Positions 43,043 to 50,442 of a DNA stretch of 64,000 nt are shown in pieces; positions within the stretch are counted from its first letter, which is position 1, and the number at the start of each line of letters is the position of its first letter. The translations under genes were made by a program, and so were the position numbers. The notes beneath the pieces are model-generated. The model was not told the DNA's origin. It saw nothing but the letters and a program-made list of their open reading frames with translations, and made no database searches. This stretch comes from Allobosea sp. WAO. Lineage in GTDB: Bacteria > Pseudomonadota > Alphaproteobacteria > Rhizobiales > Beijerinckiaceae. The stretch spans positions 248,001 to 312,000 of the forward strand of contig NZ_JXTJ01000007.1 of the NCBI RefSeq assembly GCF_001509835.1. Direction: 5' to 3'.

Positions 43043-43510
43043 ATGTCCGACCGGAAGAATCTGGAACGTGTCGTTCCGATCGGCGTGCTGGCCGAGCAGA
43101 CCGGCGTCAAGGTCGAGACGATCCGCTATTACGAGCAGGTCGAATTGCTGCCGCCACCGGAGCGGACCGAAGGCAACCAGCGCCGCTATGGCAGACGCCA
43201 TGTCGAGCGGCTCGCCTTCATCAAGCATGCCCGCGATCTCGGCTTCTCGGTCGACAGCATCCGCACCTTGCTGAAGCTCTCCGACAGCCCCGACCTGCCC
43301 TGCGACCAGGCTCATGCGATCTCGGTCGCCCATCTCGGTGAGGTCCGCCACAAGATCGCGCGGCTGCGCTCGCTCGAGAAGGAGCTGGAACGAATCGCCG
43401 CGACCTGCTCCGGCGGGGTCAACGCCTGCGATTGCGCGATCATCGAGGCGCTCGCCGACCACTCGCAATGCGCTCATCACCAGGGCGGCGTCGCCGACGC
43501 CTGGCGCTGA
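43043..43510 (+). CDS. MerR-family metal-responsive regulator (CadR/PbrR/ZntR type)
   Basis: 155 residues. The winged helix is at about 10-80 (PIGVLAEQTGVKVETIRYYE, RYGRRHVERLAFIKHARDLGFS). A dimerisation helix follows, then a metal-binding C-terminus with CDQAH, CSGGVNACDC and the Cys/His-rich tail DHSQCAHHQGG. The extra C-terminal Cys/His resembles CadR. It would bind the promoter between itself and cadA and activate export genes when Cd, Zn or Pb rises. The ATG at 43043 is chosen over 43016 because AAGAGGAAAA precedes it. Confidence 0.9.
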   Translation: MSDRKNLERVVPIGVLAEQTGVKVETIRYYEQVELLPPPERTEGNQRRYGRRHVERLAFIKHARDLGFSVDSIRTLLKLSDSPDLPCDQAHAISVAHLGEVRHKIARLRSLEKELERIAATCSGGVNACDCAIIEALADHSQCAHHQGGVADAWR

Positions 43511-43674
43511 ACGCGGCCGATACCGGCCGAAATGGCCGGAATTGCTGCGAAGGTACAGAATTTTGCTCGACTCCCAACCTCGAAACAGCAACCATAGGTT
43601 GCCGACGAAGGTGAAACGACCCGCTGGCACTGGGGGGCGACGATGGGAGCGCGGTCTTATGGCCGTGTCGTTGC

Positions 43675-45519
43675 GTGAGCGGCGTGGCCGAAGCGGACCT
43701 GCCGGTCGAGATCGCCTTCCTCGCGAGCCATGGCGTTCCTCCCGCCGAACTGCGACAGGCAGCGCTCGCCGCCTCCCGACTCGGCGTCTCCCCGGCAAGG
43801 CAGGTGATCGCTTCCGGCCTCGTCGGCGAAGAGGCGTTCTACCGGAGCCTCACCCATGAGTTCGAACTGAGTTTCTCTTCGGAGGCGCCTTCGCTGCTGC
43901 GGGGCGGCGACGTTTCCGCAATAATGCGCGAGGGCGTGGCGCGGGTTGCGCATGAGCCGGGCAGTTCCACTCGCTTCGCCTGCGCTCCGCCGGCAGGCAG
44001 GCCGCTGCGGCGCTTCATGGCGGGCAGGCCGCAGGGCCGCGACGACCTCGTGATCGTAACGCCTTCGGCTCTGGCCCGGGCGCTGCGCGCCAGCAACGCC
44101 CGCATGCTCGCCCGCCGGGCCGCCGGCCTCGACGAGCCCGGCATGGCCCGCTTCAGCGCCCGCACCGGCAGCAGCATCTCGCAGAAGGGGCTGGTGCTTC
44201 TCATGGTCGGCCTGCTCGCCGCGCTAACGACCCTCGCGCCGGTCGGCACGTTGATGGGTGTGGCGCTGGCCCTGGGGCCGGTCTTCTTCGGCGCCGTCGT
44301 GCTGCGCCTCGCGAGCCTGATGGAGAAACCTCCGGCCAACCTCTGGCGCGAGCATCGTTGGCGCGTCGATGAAGGTCGCCTGCCGGTTTATACCGTAGCC
44401 GTGCCGCTGTTCGGCGAGGAGGCGGTGCTCGACAAGCTCATCGGCGCCCTGTCGGCGCTCGACTACCCACCCTCCAAGCTCGATGTCCGCATCCTCGTCG
44501 AGGAGGTCGACCATGGCATGCGACGGGCGCTAGCGGCGCGGCGATTGCCCCCGTTCATGCAGGTCGTGATCGTGCCGCGCGGCGCGCCGCGGACCAAGCC
44601 GCGCGCCCTCAACGTCGCGCTGGCGGAAGCGCAGGGCGAGCTGTTCACGATCTTCGACGCCGAGGATGTGCCCGACCCGCAGCAGCTGCGCCTTGCCGCC
44701 GCGCGCTTCCTGCGCGCCGAGGCGGATCTGGTCTGCCTGCAGGCACGGCTCGTTATCGACAACACGGGGGATGGCTGGCTCGCCAGCTTCTTCGCGCTTG
44801 AGTATGCCGGGCTCTTCGATGTCTTCAATCCGGGCCTGCTGCGCTGCGGCCTGCCGATCATGCTCGGCGGGACCTCGAACCATTTCCGGACCGAGGCGCT
44901 GCGCAAGGTCGGCGGCTGGGATGCCTGGAACGTCACCGAGGATGCCGATATCGGCTTTCGCCTGGTGCGGGCTGGCGGCCGCATCGCCGACCTGCCCTCG
45001 GCGACCCTGGAGGAGGCGCCGCGGTTCCTGCAAAGCTGGATGAAGCAGCGCACACGGTGGCTGAAGGGCTATCTGCAGACATTGATCAGCCATCTTCTGG
45101 CGCCGCACCGGCTGCTACGCGAAGCCGGGCTGGTCGCGACGCTGACCTTCCTGGTGCTGGCGCTCGGCACGCTGCTCGGCACGCTCGGCTATCCGTTCTT
45201 CGCGCTCGGCTTCATCCTCGCCGTCCTGAACGGTTCGCTGCTGAACCCGGACAGCCCGCTCGAGCTTCTGCTCTCGGCGACGACGCTGACCCTGACCGGT
45301 GCTGGAATCGGCGTGGTCTTCCTCGTGCCGGCACTCGGCGCCTGGCGGCGCGGCGCCGTCGACCTCTGGCGCTGGCTGCCCGGCCTGCCGCTCTACTACT
45401 TGCTGGTCTCGCTCGCCGCCTGGCTCGCGCTCATCGAATACTGCAACCGGCGCTTCGTCTGGAACAAGACGGAGCACGGCCTCGCCCGCTCGTCGCGCTA
45501 TCGCAAGCCGCCGGAGTAG
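43675..45519 (+). CDS. Membrane GT2 glycosyltransferase with N-terminal MshEN-like domain
   Basis: 614 residues. Residues about 5-70 resemble the MshEN/GSPII_E_N fold (ELRQAALAASRLGVSPARQV, EEAFYRSLTHEFELSF). Two helices near 165-205 precede the GT-A domain: VAVPLFGEE, FDAEDVPD (metal-binding D), TEDADIGFRL (base) and QRTRWLKGY (Q/RxxRW), the processive cellulose-synthase-like set. Four C-terminal helices follow. Such enzymes make and extrude polysaccharide; the polymer is unknown. The start is GTG at 43675 without a clear ribosome-binding site; a GTG three codons later is possible. The gene stands alone. Confidence 0.88.
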   Translation: MSGVAEADLPVEIAFLASHGVPPAELRQAALAASRLGVSPARQVIASGLVGEEAFYRSLTHEFELSFSSEAPSLLRGGDVSAIMREGVARVAHEPGSSTRFACAPPAGRPLRRFMAGRPQGRDDLVIVTPSALARALRASNARMLARRAAGLDEPGMARFSARTGSSISQKGLVLLMVGLLAALTTLAPVGTLMGVALALGPVFFGAVVLRLASLMEKPPANLWREHRWRVDEGRLPVYTVAVPLFGEEAVLDKLIGALSALDYPPSKLDVRILVEEVDHGMRRALAARRLPPFMQVVIVPRGAPRTKPRALNVALAEAQGELFTIFDAEDVPDPQQLRLAAARFLRAEADLVCLQARLVIDNTGDGWLASFFALEYAGLFDVFNPGLLRCGLPIMLGGTSNHFRTEALRKVGGWDAWNVTEDADIGFRLVRAGGRIADLPSATLEEAPRFLQSWMKQRTRWLKGYLQTLISHLLAPHRLLREAGLVATLTFLVLALGTLLGTLGYPFFALGFILAVLNGSLLNPDSPLELLLSATTLTLTGAGIGVVFLVPALGAWRRGAVDLWRWLPGLPLYYLLVSLAAWLALIEYCNRRFVWNKTEHGLARSSRYRKPPE

Positions 45520-45573
45520 CTTCCGGCCCGACAGTCGAGATCTGCCGCCGGAGCGTCCGGTTCGCCTGTATCG

Positions 45574-45609
45574 TCATTCCGGCCGTAGCGAAGCGGAACA
45601 CCGGAATGA
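45574..45609. repeat. Dispersed intergenic palindrome (REP-like), copy 2
   Basis: TCATTCCGG (45574-45582) and CCGGAATGA (45601-45609) are exact 9-base inverted arms around CCGTAGCGAAGCGGAACA. The internal AGCGAAGCGGA matches the reverse strand of the element at 13831-13869. It lies between the convergent GT2 and Sco genes and could also act as a transcript end. Confidence 0.6.
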
Positions 45610-45632
45610 TGCCTCAATCGAGCGGATCGACC

Positions 45633-46226
45633 CTAGAGATGACGGAGCCATTCCTGCGCCGCTTCCGCCGGTGGGCGCTCGATGTTGAAGGCGCCGACGA
45701 AGCCGCCATTCTTGTCCATCAGATAGACCAGCGCGGTGTGGTCCATGGTGTAGTCGCCATCCTTGAGCGGCACCTTCTTGGAATAGCCGCGATAGGCCTT
45801 GATGGCGGCGTCGATCGCGGCGCGGTCGCCGGTGAGACCAATGATGCGCGGGTCGAAGGAGCCGAGATAGCTCTTCAACGTCTCGACCGTGTCGCGCTCG
45901 GGATCGACGCTGATGAACAGCGCCCGCAGCTTCTCGCCCTTGGTGCCGGCAGCGCGCAGCACCTCCGAGATCTCGAACAGCTTGGTCGGGCAGATGTCCG
46001 GGCAATGGGTGAAGCCGAAGAAGACCAGGAAGGGCGCGCCGCGCAGATCCTTGTCGGTCAGCGTCTTGCCCTCTGTGTTGGTCAGCGCGAACGGCCCGCC
46101 GACGCTCGACGCCAGGCTCTGGCCGGCCTGCCGACCGGCCGGCGCGAAGGTGATGAAGGCGGCTGCGGCGAGCGCGACGGCACCCAGCAGAAAAACGACG
46201 AGGGGCAGGATCAGGCGGCGGTTCAA
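45633..46226 (-). CDS. SCO1/SenC family copper protein (copy 2)
   Basis: 197 residues. An N-terminal anchor (LILPLVVFLLGAVALAAAAF) is followed by the Sco domain with C75 and C79 in THCPDICPT, the VDPERDT motif and H163 in TMDHTALVY. The C-terminus AAQEWLRHL is typical of rhizobial Sco. It shares the fold and ligands with the copy at 33920-34540 but has diverged in the linker, so the two are old paralogues. A small membrane protein gene lies 32 bases upstream on the same strand and may be co-transcribed. Confidence 0.93.
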   Translation of the reverse strand: MNRRLILPLVVFLLGAVALAAAAFITFAPAGRQAGQSLASSVGGPFALTNTEGKTLTDKDLRGAPFLVFFGFTHCPDICPTKLFEISEVLRAAGTKGEKLRALFISVDPERDTVETLKSYLGSFDPRIIGLTGDRAAIDAAIKAYRGYSKKVPLKDGDYTMDHTALVYLMDKNGGFVGAFNIERPPAEAAQEWLRHL

Positions 46227-46258
46227 GGCAGGAATCCTCGGTCGACCGGCCGGGCCGG

Positions 46259-46429
46259 TCAGAAGCAGGCCAGGATCGCGGCGATCAGCCCGTCCGTGAA
46301 CAGGCGATCACCCTCGCGCCACCAGAGCAGGAGCCCGGCGAGCAGCAGCAGGCCGACGCCCCCGGCGAGCAGCCAAAGCACAGCCTTCGAGGCCGACGGC
46401 TCGTCGTGGATCTCGGTCTGCGGCGACAT
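46259..46429 (-). CDS. Small membrane protein upstream of sco, 56 residues
   Basis: The translation begins MSPQTEIHDEPSASKAVLWL, with a single strong helix LLAGGVGLLLLAGLLLWW and a short C-terminal stretch with a second hydrophobic patch (GLIAAILACF). GAGG lies seven bases before the ATG at 46429; an ATG two codons earlier abuts that site. Position and direction suggest a two-gene unit with the Sco gene. I do not recognise a family. Confidence 0.55.
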   Translation of the reverse strand: MSPQTEIHDEPSASKAVLWLLAGGVGLLLLAGLLLWWREGDRLFTDGLIAAILACF

Positions 46430-46512
46430 ATCCATCCCTCACAATGTAGCGCTCGACAGCCGCGGCCGGAAGCGGCCATCACGCCGCAGCGCGGCTGCCA
46501 GCCGCCCGCAGC

Positions 46513-47298
46513 TCAGATGCCGCGGATCAACCCGCCATCGATGCGGATCTTGGCGCCGGTGACATAGGAGGCACGCTCGCTGGCGAGGAAGGTGACGACA
46601 TCGGCGAATTCCTGAGGCAGGCCGTAGCGCCCGGCCGGGATCGAGGCCATCGAGGCCTTGGCGATGGCATCGCGCGTCGCCCCCGTCCGCACCGCCGCCG
46701 CATCGTCGAGCTGGTCGACGCGCTCGGTGTGGATACGGCCGGGCAGCACGACGTTGACCGTCACGCCCAGCCCCGCGACTTCGGCCGACAGGGTCTTCGA
46801 CCAGCCGACGACCGCGGCCCTGATGCCGTTGGAGAGCGCGAGGCGCGGAATCGGTTGCTCGACGCCAGAGGAGACGATGGTGACGATGCGGCCCCAGCGG
46901 CGTTCGGCCATGCCCGGCAGCAGGCGCTGGGCGAGATGGAAGAGATTGGCCGCCATGGCCTCGAAGTGCAGCAGCCAGTCGGCACGCTTCGCTTCGCGCG
47001 CCTCGCCGGGCGGCGGGCCACCGGAATTGCCGATCAGGATGTCGACGCCGCCCTCGGCGATCAGCGTCTCCGCCAGCGCCTCGACCGAAGCGAGATCGGC
47101 GAGATCGAGCTTTGCAGCGACGACCCGCCCGCGCCTTTCGGCAGGCAGTTCGGCGATCCAGCCCGTGATCGCGTCGAGATTGCGTGCCGCAGCGACGACC
47201 GTAGCACCCTCGGCCGCGAGCGTCGCCGCGATGCTGGCGCCGAGGCCGCGGCTGGCGCCGATGACGAGCGCGCGCTTTCCCTTGAGTCCGAGATCCAT
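46513..47298 (-). CDS. SDR-family protein with altered catalytic motif
   Basis: 261 residues. The cofactor site is ALVIGASRGLGASIA; NSGGPPPGE replaces the usual NNAG. The catalytic Ser is present (VTIVSSG, 143-144), but the Tyr-x-x-x-Lys position reads LSNGI followed by R160, so both Tyr and Lys are missing. The C-terminal VTGAKIRIDGGLIRGI is normal. It belongs to an atypical SDR group often named 3-oxoacyl-ACP reductase; activity should not be assumed. It ends the strand-sharing set with the dehydratase and GntR genes, 246 bases after the dehydratase stop; that gap contains nothing I can support. Confidence 0.85.
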   Translation of the reverse strand: MDLGLKGKRALVIGASRGLGASIAATLAAEGATVVAAARNLDAITGWIAELPAERRGRVVAAKLDLADLASVEALAETLIAEGGVDILIGNSGGPPPGEAREAKRADWLLHFEAMAANLFHLAQRLLPGMAERRWGRIVTIVSSGVEQPIPRLALSNGIRAAVVGWSKTLSAEVAGLGVTVNVVLPGRIHTERVDQLDDAAAVRTGATRDAIAKASMASIPAGRYGLPQEFADVVTFLASERASYVTGAKIRIDGGLIRGI

Positions 47299-47544
47299 AC
47301 GATCGCTCTCCATCCCGCGGCGCATCCGACGCACGCGGGCAAGATAGGCGGTGAACGAACCAGGCGCACGCCCGAAAGCGCCGGCGCCTTCTGCGCTCCG
47401 GTCAACGCTGGAAGCACGCCGCAAGGCGCTGCCGCAACCGCCCGCCACGCAGCGCCGCGACCATGCGGGCTCCATGACGAGCATGTGCTGCAGGCCGACG
47501 AGGGGGTGGACTTCGACTTCTGCTAGGAGCGCCGCCCCTTAGCC

Positions 47545-48672
47545 TCAAGCCGAGAAGCGCAGGTCCACCGTCGTGAGCTCGCCGATGGCCTGCTGGTCGA
47601 GGGTGACGCCGAGCCCGTCGCCTATGGGCAGGGCGGACGATCCGCCGTCGACCGGCGGCAGGCCGGGCTGCGCCAGCGACCAGAACAGCGGCGTCTCGTC
47701 GAGCTGCATTTCCAGCATGCTGAAGCCCGGCAGGGCGGCACAGAGCTGGAGGCTCGCGGCATGGCAGATCGGCCCGGTCGGATTATGCGGGGAGACGGCG
47801 ATGGCGCGCTCGGCGAGCTGCTCGGCGGTGCGCAGCATCTCGTCGACGCCGCCGACATATTTCATGTCGGGCATCATCACGTCATAGGCATCGGCATAGG
47901 CGAGGAAGGCCGGGGCACCGGTGAACTCCTCGAGCCCGGCGAGCAGCGTGCCGCGGGCATTGAGCGTCTTGCGCATCGTCGCGAGCGCCGGGATCTGCCG
48001 GGGTTCCTCGACCACCGGGCATTCGAGCCAGTAGAGCCCGAAGGGGGCGATCGCCTCGACGAGCCGCGCCGACAGGGCCTCGCCGAAGCGCCAATGGCAA
48101 TCGACCATCAGACGCCGGTCCGGGCCGAGCGCCTCTCGGACGGCGGCGATCCGGGCGATGCCCGCATCCAGTGCCTTCCGCCCTTCGACATCGTCACGCA
48201 AGGCGGGGCCGACCTCGTCGAAGGGCGCGATCTTCACCGCCTGAAAGCCGCGGGCGATGGCATGCGCGGCGCTCGCCGCGAAGCCGGCGGGCGAGCGGTC
48301 GCGGGTGCGGCGGTTGATGTTGGCATAGAGCGGGATGCGGGCCGCCGCAGCGCCGCCGAGCCGGTGCGCAAGGCCGACGCCTTCGGCCCGCGCGGCGGCA
48401 TCGCAGCGCGCTACGTCGAGCGCGGTGCGCAGGGCTGCGACCGGCAGCGGCGGCGGCGTGTCGAAGCCGGGCAGCGGCTCGCCGGCGAGCCAGCGCGGCA
48501 GGTTTTCGACGGCGGCATCGAGCAGCGCCCGCTCGCGCCCGGCAAGGCTCGCCTCGCCGACGCCCTCGGCCCCGGAGGCGCAGCGGATCTCCAGGAAGGA
48601 CCAGAGCGTCTTGTCGGTGATCCGGGCGATGCTGAGCCGCACCTGACTGATCGGATCGTCCAGAACTCGCAT
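47545..48672 (-). CDS. Mandelate racemase/muconate lactonizing enzyme family dehydratase
   Basis: 375 residues, enolase superfamily, cytosolic. The capping domain is followed by the barrel: K147 in FQAVKIAP, metal ligands D191 (MVDCHWRF), E217 (WLECPVVEE) and E248/E249 (AGLEEF), and a late H296 in VSPHNPTGP. This set fits sugar-acid dehydratases or racemases of the MR subgroup; the substrate is not readable. The start ATG overlaps the GntR stop by one base (TGATG), so the two are coupled. Confidence 0.87.
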   Translation of the reverse strand: MRVLDDPISQVRLSIARITDKTLWSFLEIRCASGAEGVGEASLAGRERALLDAAVENLPRWLAGEPLPGFDTPPPLPVAALRTALDVARCDAAARAEGVGLAHRLGGAAAARIPLYANINRRTRDRSPAGFAASAAHAIARGFQAVKIAPFDEVGPALRDDVEGRKALDAGIARIAAVREALGPDRRLMVDCHWRFGEALSARLVEAIAPFGLYWLECPVVEEPRQIPALATMRKTLNARGTLLAGLEEFTGAPAFLAYADAYDVMMPDMKYVGGVDEMLRTAEQLAERAIAVSPHNPTGPICHAASLQLCAALPGFSMLEMQLDETPLFWSLAQPGLPPVDGGSSALPIGDGLGVTLDQQAIGELTTVDLRFSA

Positions 48673-49334
48673 CACGCCAGGCTTTCTCCGCGCTGCGCCA
48701 TCAGGTCCATCAGGTCCTGTCGCGTCTTGGTGACATGGGCCGCGGTCATGATCCCGCTGGCTTCGGCATCGCCGTCGCGCAGGGCCCGCAGAATGTGGTC
48801 ATGGTCGCTGGCGACGCCGCCGAGCCGCTCCGGGCGATAGCCGAGCCGTGACCAGAGCGCGGCCAGCAGCAGCCAATGGCGATCGAGCACCGCCAGGCCC
48901 TCGCCATTGCCCGCCGCCTCGTAAATGCGTCGATGGAAGCCCTGGTTGATGACGACGCCCTGAGCATAGTCGCCGCGCTCCACGGCGGCGAGGCGTTCCG
49001 CCTCCAGTGCCGTGACCTCGGCGAGCCGGTCCCGGGTCATCGCCGGAGCCGCCTGGCGCGCGAGCGCGACCTCGACCGCGATGCGCACGGTGAAGAGATG
49101 CTCGACATGGCGGCGATCGACCGTGACGACGCGCGCGCCCTTGTTCGTTTCGGAGACCACGAGCCCTTCGCCGGCCAGGCTGCGCAGCGCCTCGCGTACC
49201 GGCATATGGCTCGCCCCGTAGCGGCTGGCGAGCTCGTCGATGCGCAGGCGGGCGCCGAAGGCGAGGCCGCCAGCGACGATGTCGTCCCGGATCCAGTCCT
49301 TGACCGAGTCGGCGCGGCTTTGGGTGGTCTGCAT
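48672..49334 (-). CDS. GntR-family transcriptional regulator (FadR/FCD type)
   Basis: 220 residues. The winged helix is at about 10-75 (ADSVKDWIRDDIVAGGLAFG, PVREALRSLAGEGLV, NKGARVV). The helical FCD ligand domain has DRHWLLLAALW and SDHDHILRALRDGDAEA, whose Asp/His residues bind metal and organic acids. It diverges from the Bug receptor gene and is coupled to the dehydratase gene, so it probably senses their substrate. The ATG at 49334 is preferred over the TTG at 49346. TTGATCAAAA-type sites lie in the shared promoter region. Confidence 0.9.
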   Translation of the reverse strand: MQTTQSRADSVKDWIRDDIVAGGLAFGARLRIDELASRYGASHMPVREALRSLAGEGLVVSETNKGARVVTVDRRHVEHLFTVRIAVEVALARQAAPAMTRDRLAEVTALEAERLAAVERGDYAQGVVINQGFHRRIYEAAGNGEGLAVLDRHWLLLAALWSRLGYRPERLGGVASDHDHILRALRDGDAEASGIMTAAHVTKTRQDLMDLMAQRGESLA

Positions 49335-49337
49335 TGA

Positions 49338-49398
49338 TTTGATCAAAAGAGTGAGTTAGGCATCCTGTCAACCCAATATGAAGTACATCTTTTGATCA
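49338..49398. promoter_or_regulatory. Paired inverted operator sites for the GntR regulator
   Basis: TGATCAAAAGA (49340-49350) and TCTTTTGATCA (49388-49398) are exact 11-base inverted repeats whose centres are 48 bases apart. The first also contains the palindrome TTTGATCAAA (49338-49347). They flank the whole divergent promoter between the regulator and receptor genes, as expected for autoregulation and control of both directions, possibly with looping. Confidence 0.65.
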
Positions 49399-49414
49399 TG
49401 TTTGGAGGAACGCG

Positions 49415-50404
49415 ATGAGAAGGATCGGCATCGGGATGGCCTTTGGGCTGGTCGCGGCCCTCGGCTGCGCCGCCATGGCAAGCTCCGCCTCGGCGCAGCA
49501 ATGGCCGGAACGCCAGGTCACGATCATCGTGCCGAGCGCGCCGGGCGACGGCTCGGACATCGCCGCCCGCCTGATCGCCGAAAAGCTGCGCAGCGCACTC
49601 GGCCAGCCCTTCGTGGTCGAGAACCGGCTGGGCGCCGGCGGTGTCGTCGGCTCGGCGGCGGCGGCCCGCGCGGCAGCCGACGGCTACACCTTCATCATGG
49701 GCAATGCCGGCTCGCACGGCATCAACGCCGCGACCTATGCCAACATCCCCTATGACGTGATGCGCGACTTCACGCCGGTCTCGCTGGTCTACAAGGCGCC
49801 GAACATCTTCATCGCCAGCACCAAGCTGCCGGTGAAGTCGATGGCCGAGCTGATCAGCTACGCGAAGGCCAATCCGGGCAAGCTCAGCTATGCCTCGGGC
49901 GGCAGCGGCTCCTCGGCGCATATGAACTCGGAATACCTCAAGGTCCTGACCGGGATCGAGGCGACGCATGTGCCCTATCGCGGCGCCGGCCCGGCGCTGA
50001 ACGACATCGTCTCCGGCCAGGTCGAGTTCATGGCGGTGAACCTGCCGCCGGCGATCGGCCTCGTCACCAGCGGCCAGGTCACGCCGCTCGCGGTCACCAC
50101 GGCCAAGCGCGCCCCGGCCCTGCCGAGCGTTCCGACCGTCGCCGAGTCCGGCTTTGCCGGCTACGAGACCGTCGCCTGGTTCGGCCTGCTCGGCCCACAG
50201 GGCGTGCCGCCGGCGATCGTCGAGCGCCTGCATGCCGAGATCGTCAAGGCCTGCGCCGACACGCAGATCCAGGAGAAGCTCGCTGTGCTCGGCGGCGAAA
50301 CCGTCTGCAACTCGCCGGCCGAGTTCAAGAGCTTCCTCGCGGCCGACATCGCCCGCTGGAAGGAAGTGGCCGGCAAGGCCAGCATCACGCTCCAGGCCCA
50401 GTAG
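49415..50404 (+). CDS. Bug/TctC-type tripartite tricarboxylate transporter receptor
   Basis: 329 residues with a signal peptide (1-27, AMASSASA). Family motifs are WPERQVTIIVPSAPGDGSD, ENRLGAGGVVGSAAAARAAA, PYRGAGPALNDIVSGQVEFM and LPSVPTVAESGFAGYETVAW. It binds carboxylates in the periplasm; the loops GDGSD and GSGSSAHMN usually contact the ligand. No TctA/TctB membrane genes adjoin it, so it is an orphan receptor. GGAGG precedes the ATG at 49415. The divergent GntR and dehydratase genes suggest a sugar acid or hydroxy-acid ligand. Confidence 0.93.
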   Translation: MRRIGIGMAFGLVAALGCAAMASSASAQQWPERQVTIIVPSAPGDGSDIAARLIAEKLRSALGQPFVVENRLGAGGVVGSAAAARAAADGYTFIMGNAGSHGINAATYANIPYDVMRDFTPVSLVYKAPNIFIASTKLPVKSMAELISYAKANPGKLSYASGGSGSSAHMNSEYLKVLTGIEATHVPYRGAGPALNDIVSGQVEFMAVNLPPAIGLVTSGQVTPLAVTTAKRAPALPSVPTVAESGFAGYETVAWFGLLGPQGVPPAIVERLHAEIVKACADTQIQEKLAVLGGETVCNSPAEFKSFLAADIARWKEVAGKASITLQAQ

Positions 50405-50442
50405 AGCGACCGCTCCGGCGCTTCACCCGCGCCGGAGCAAGC

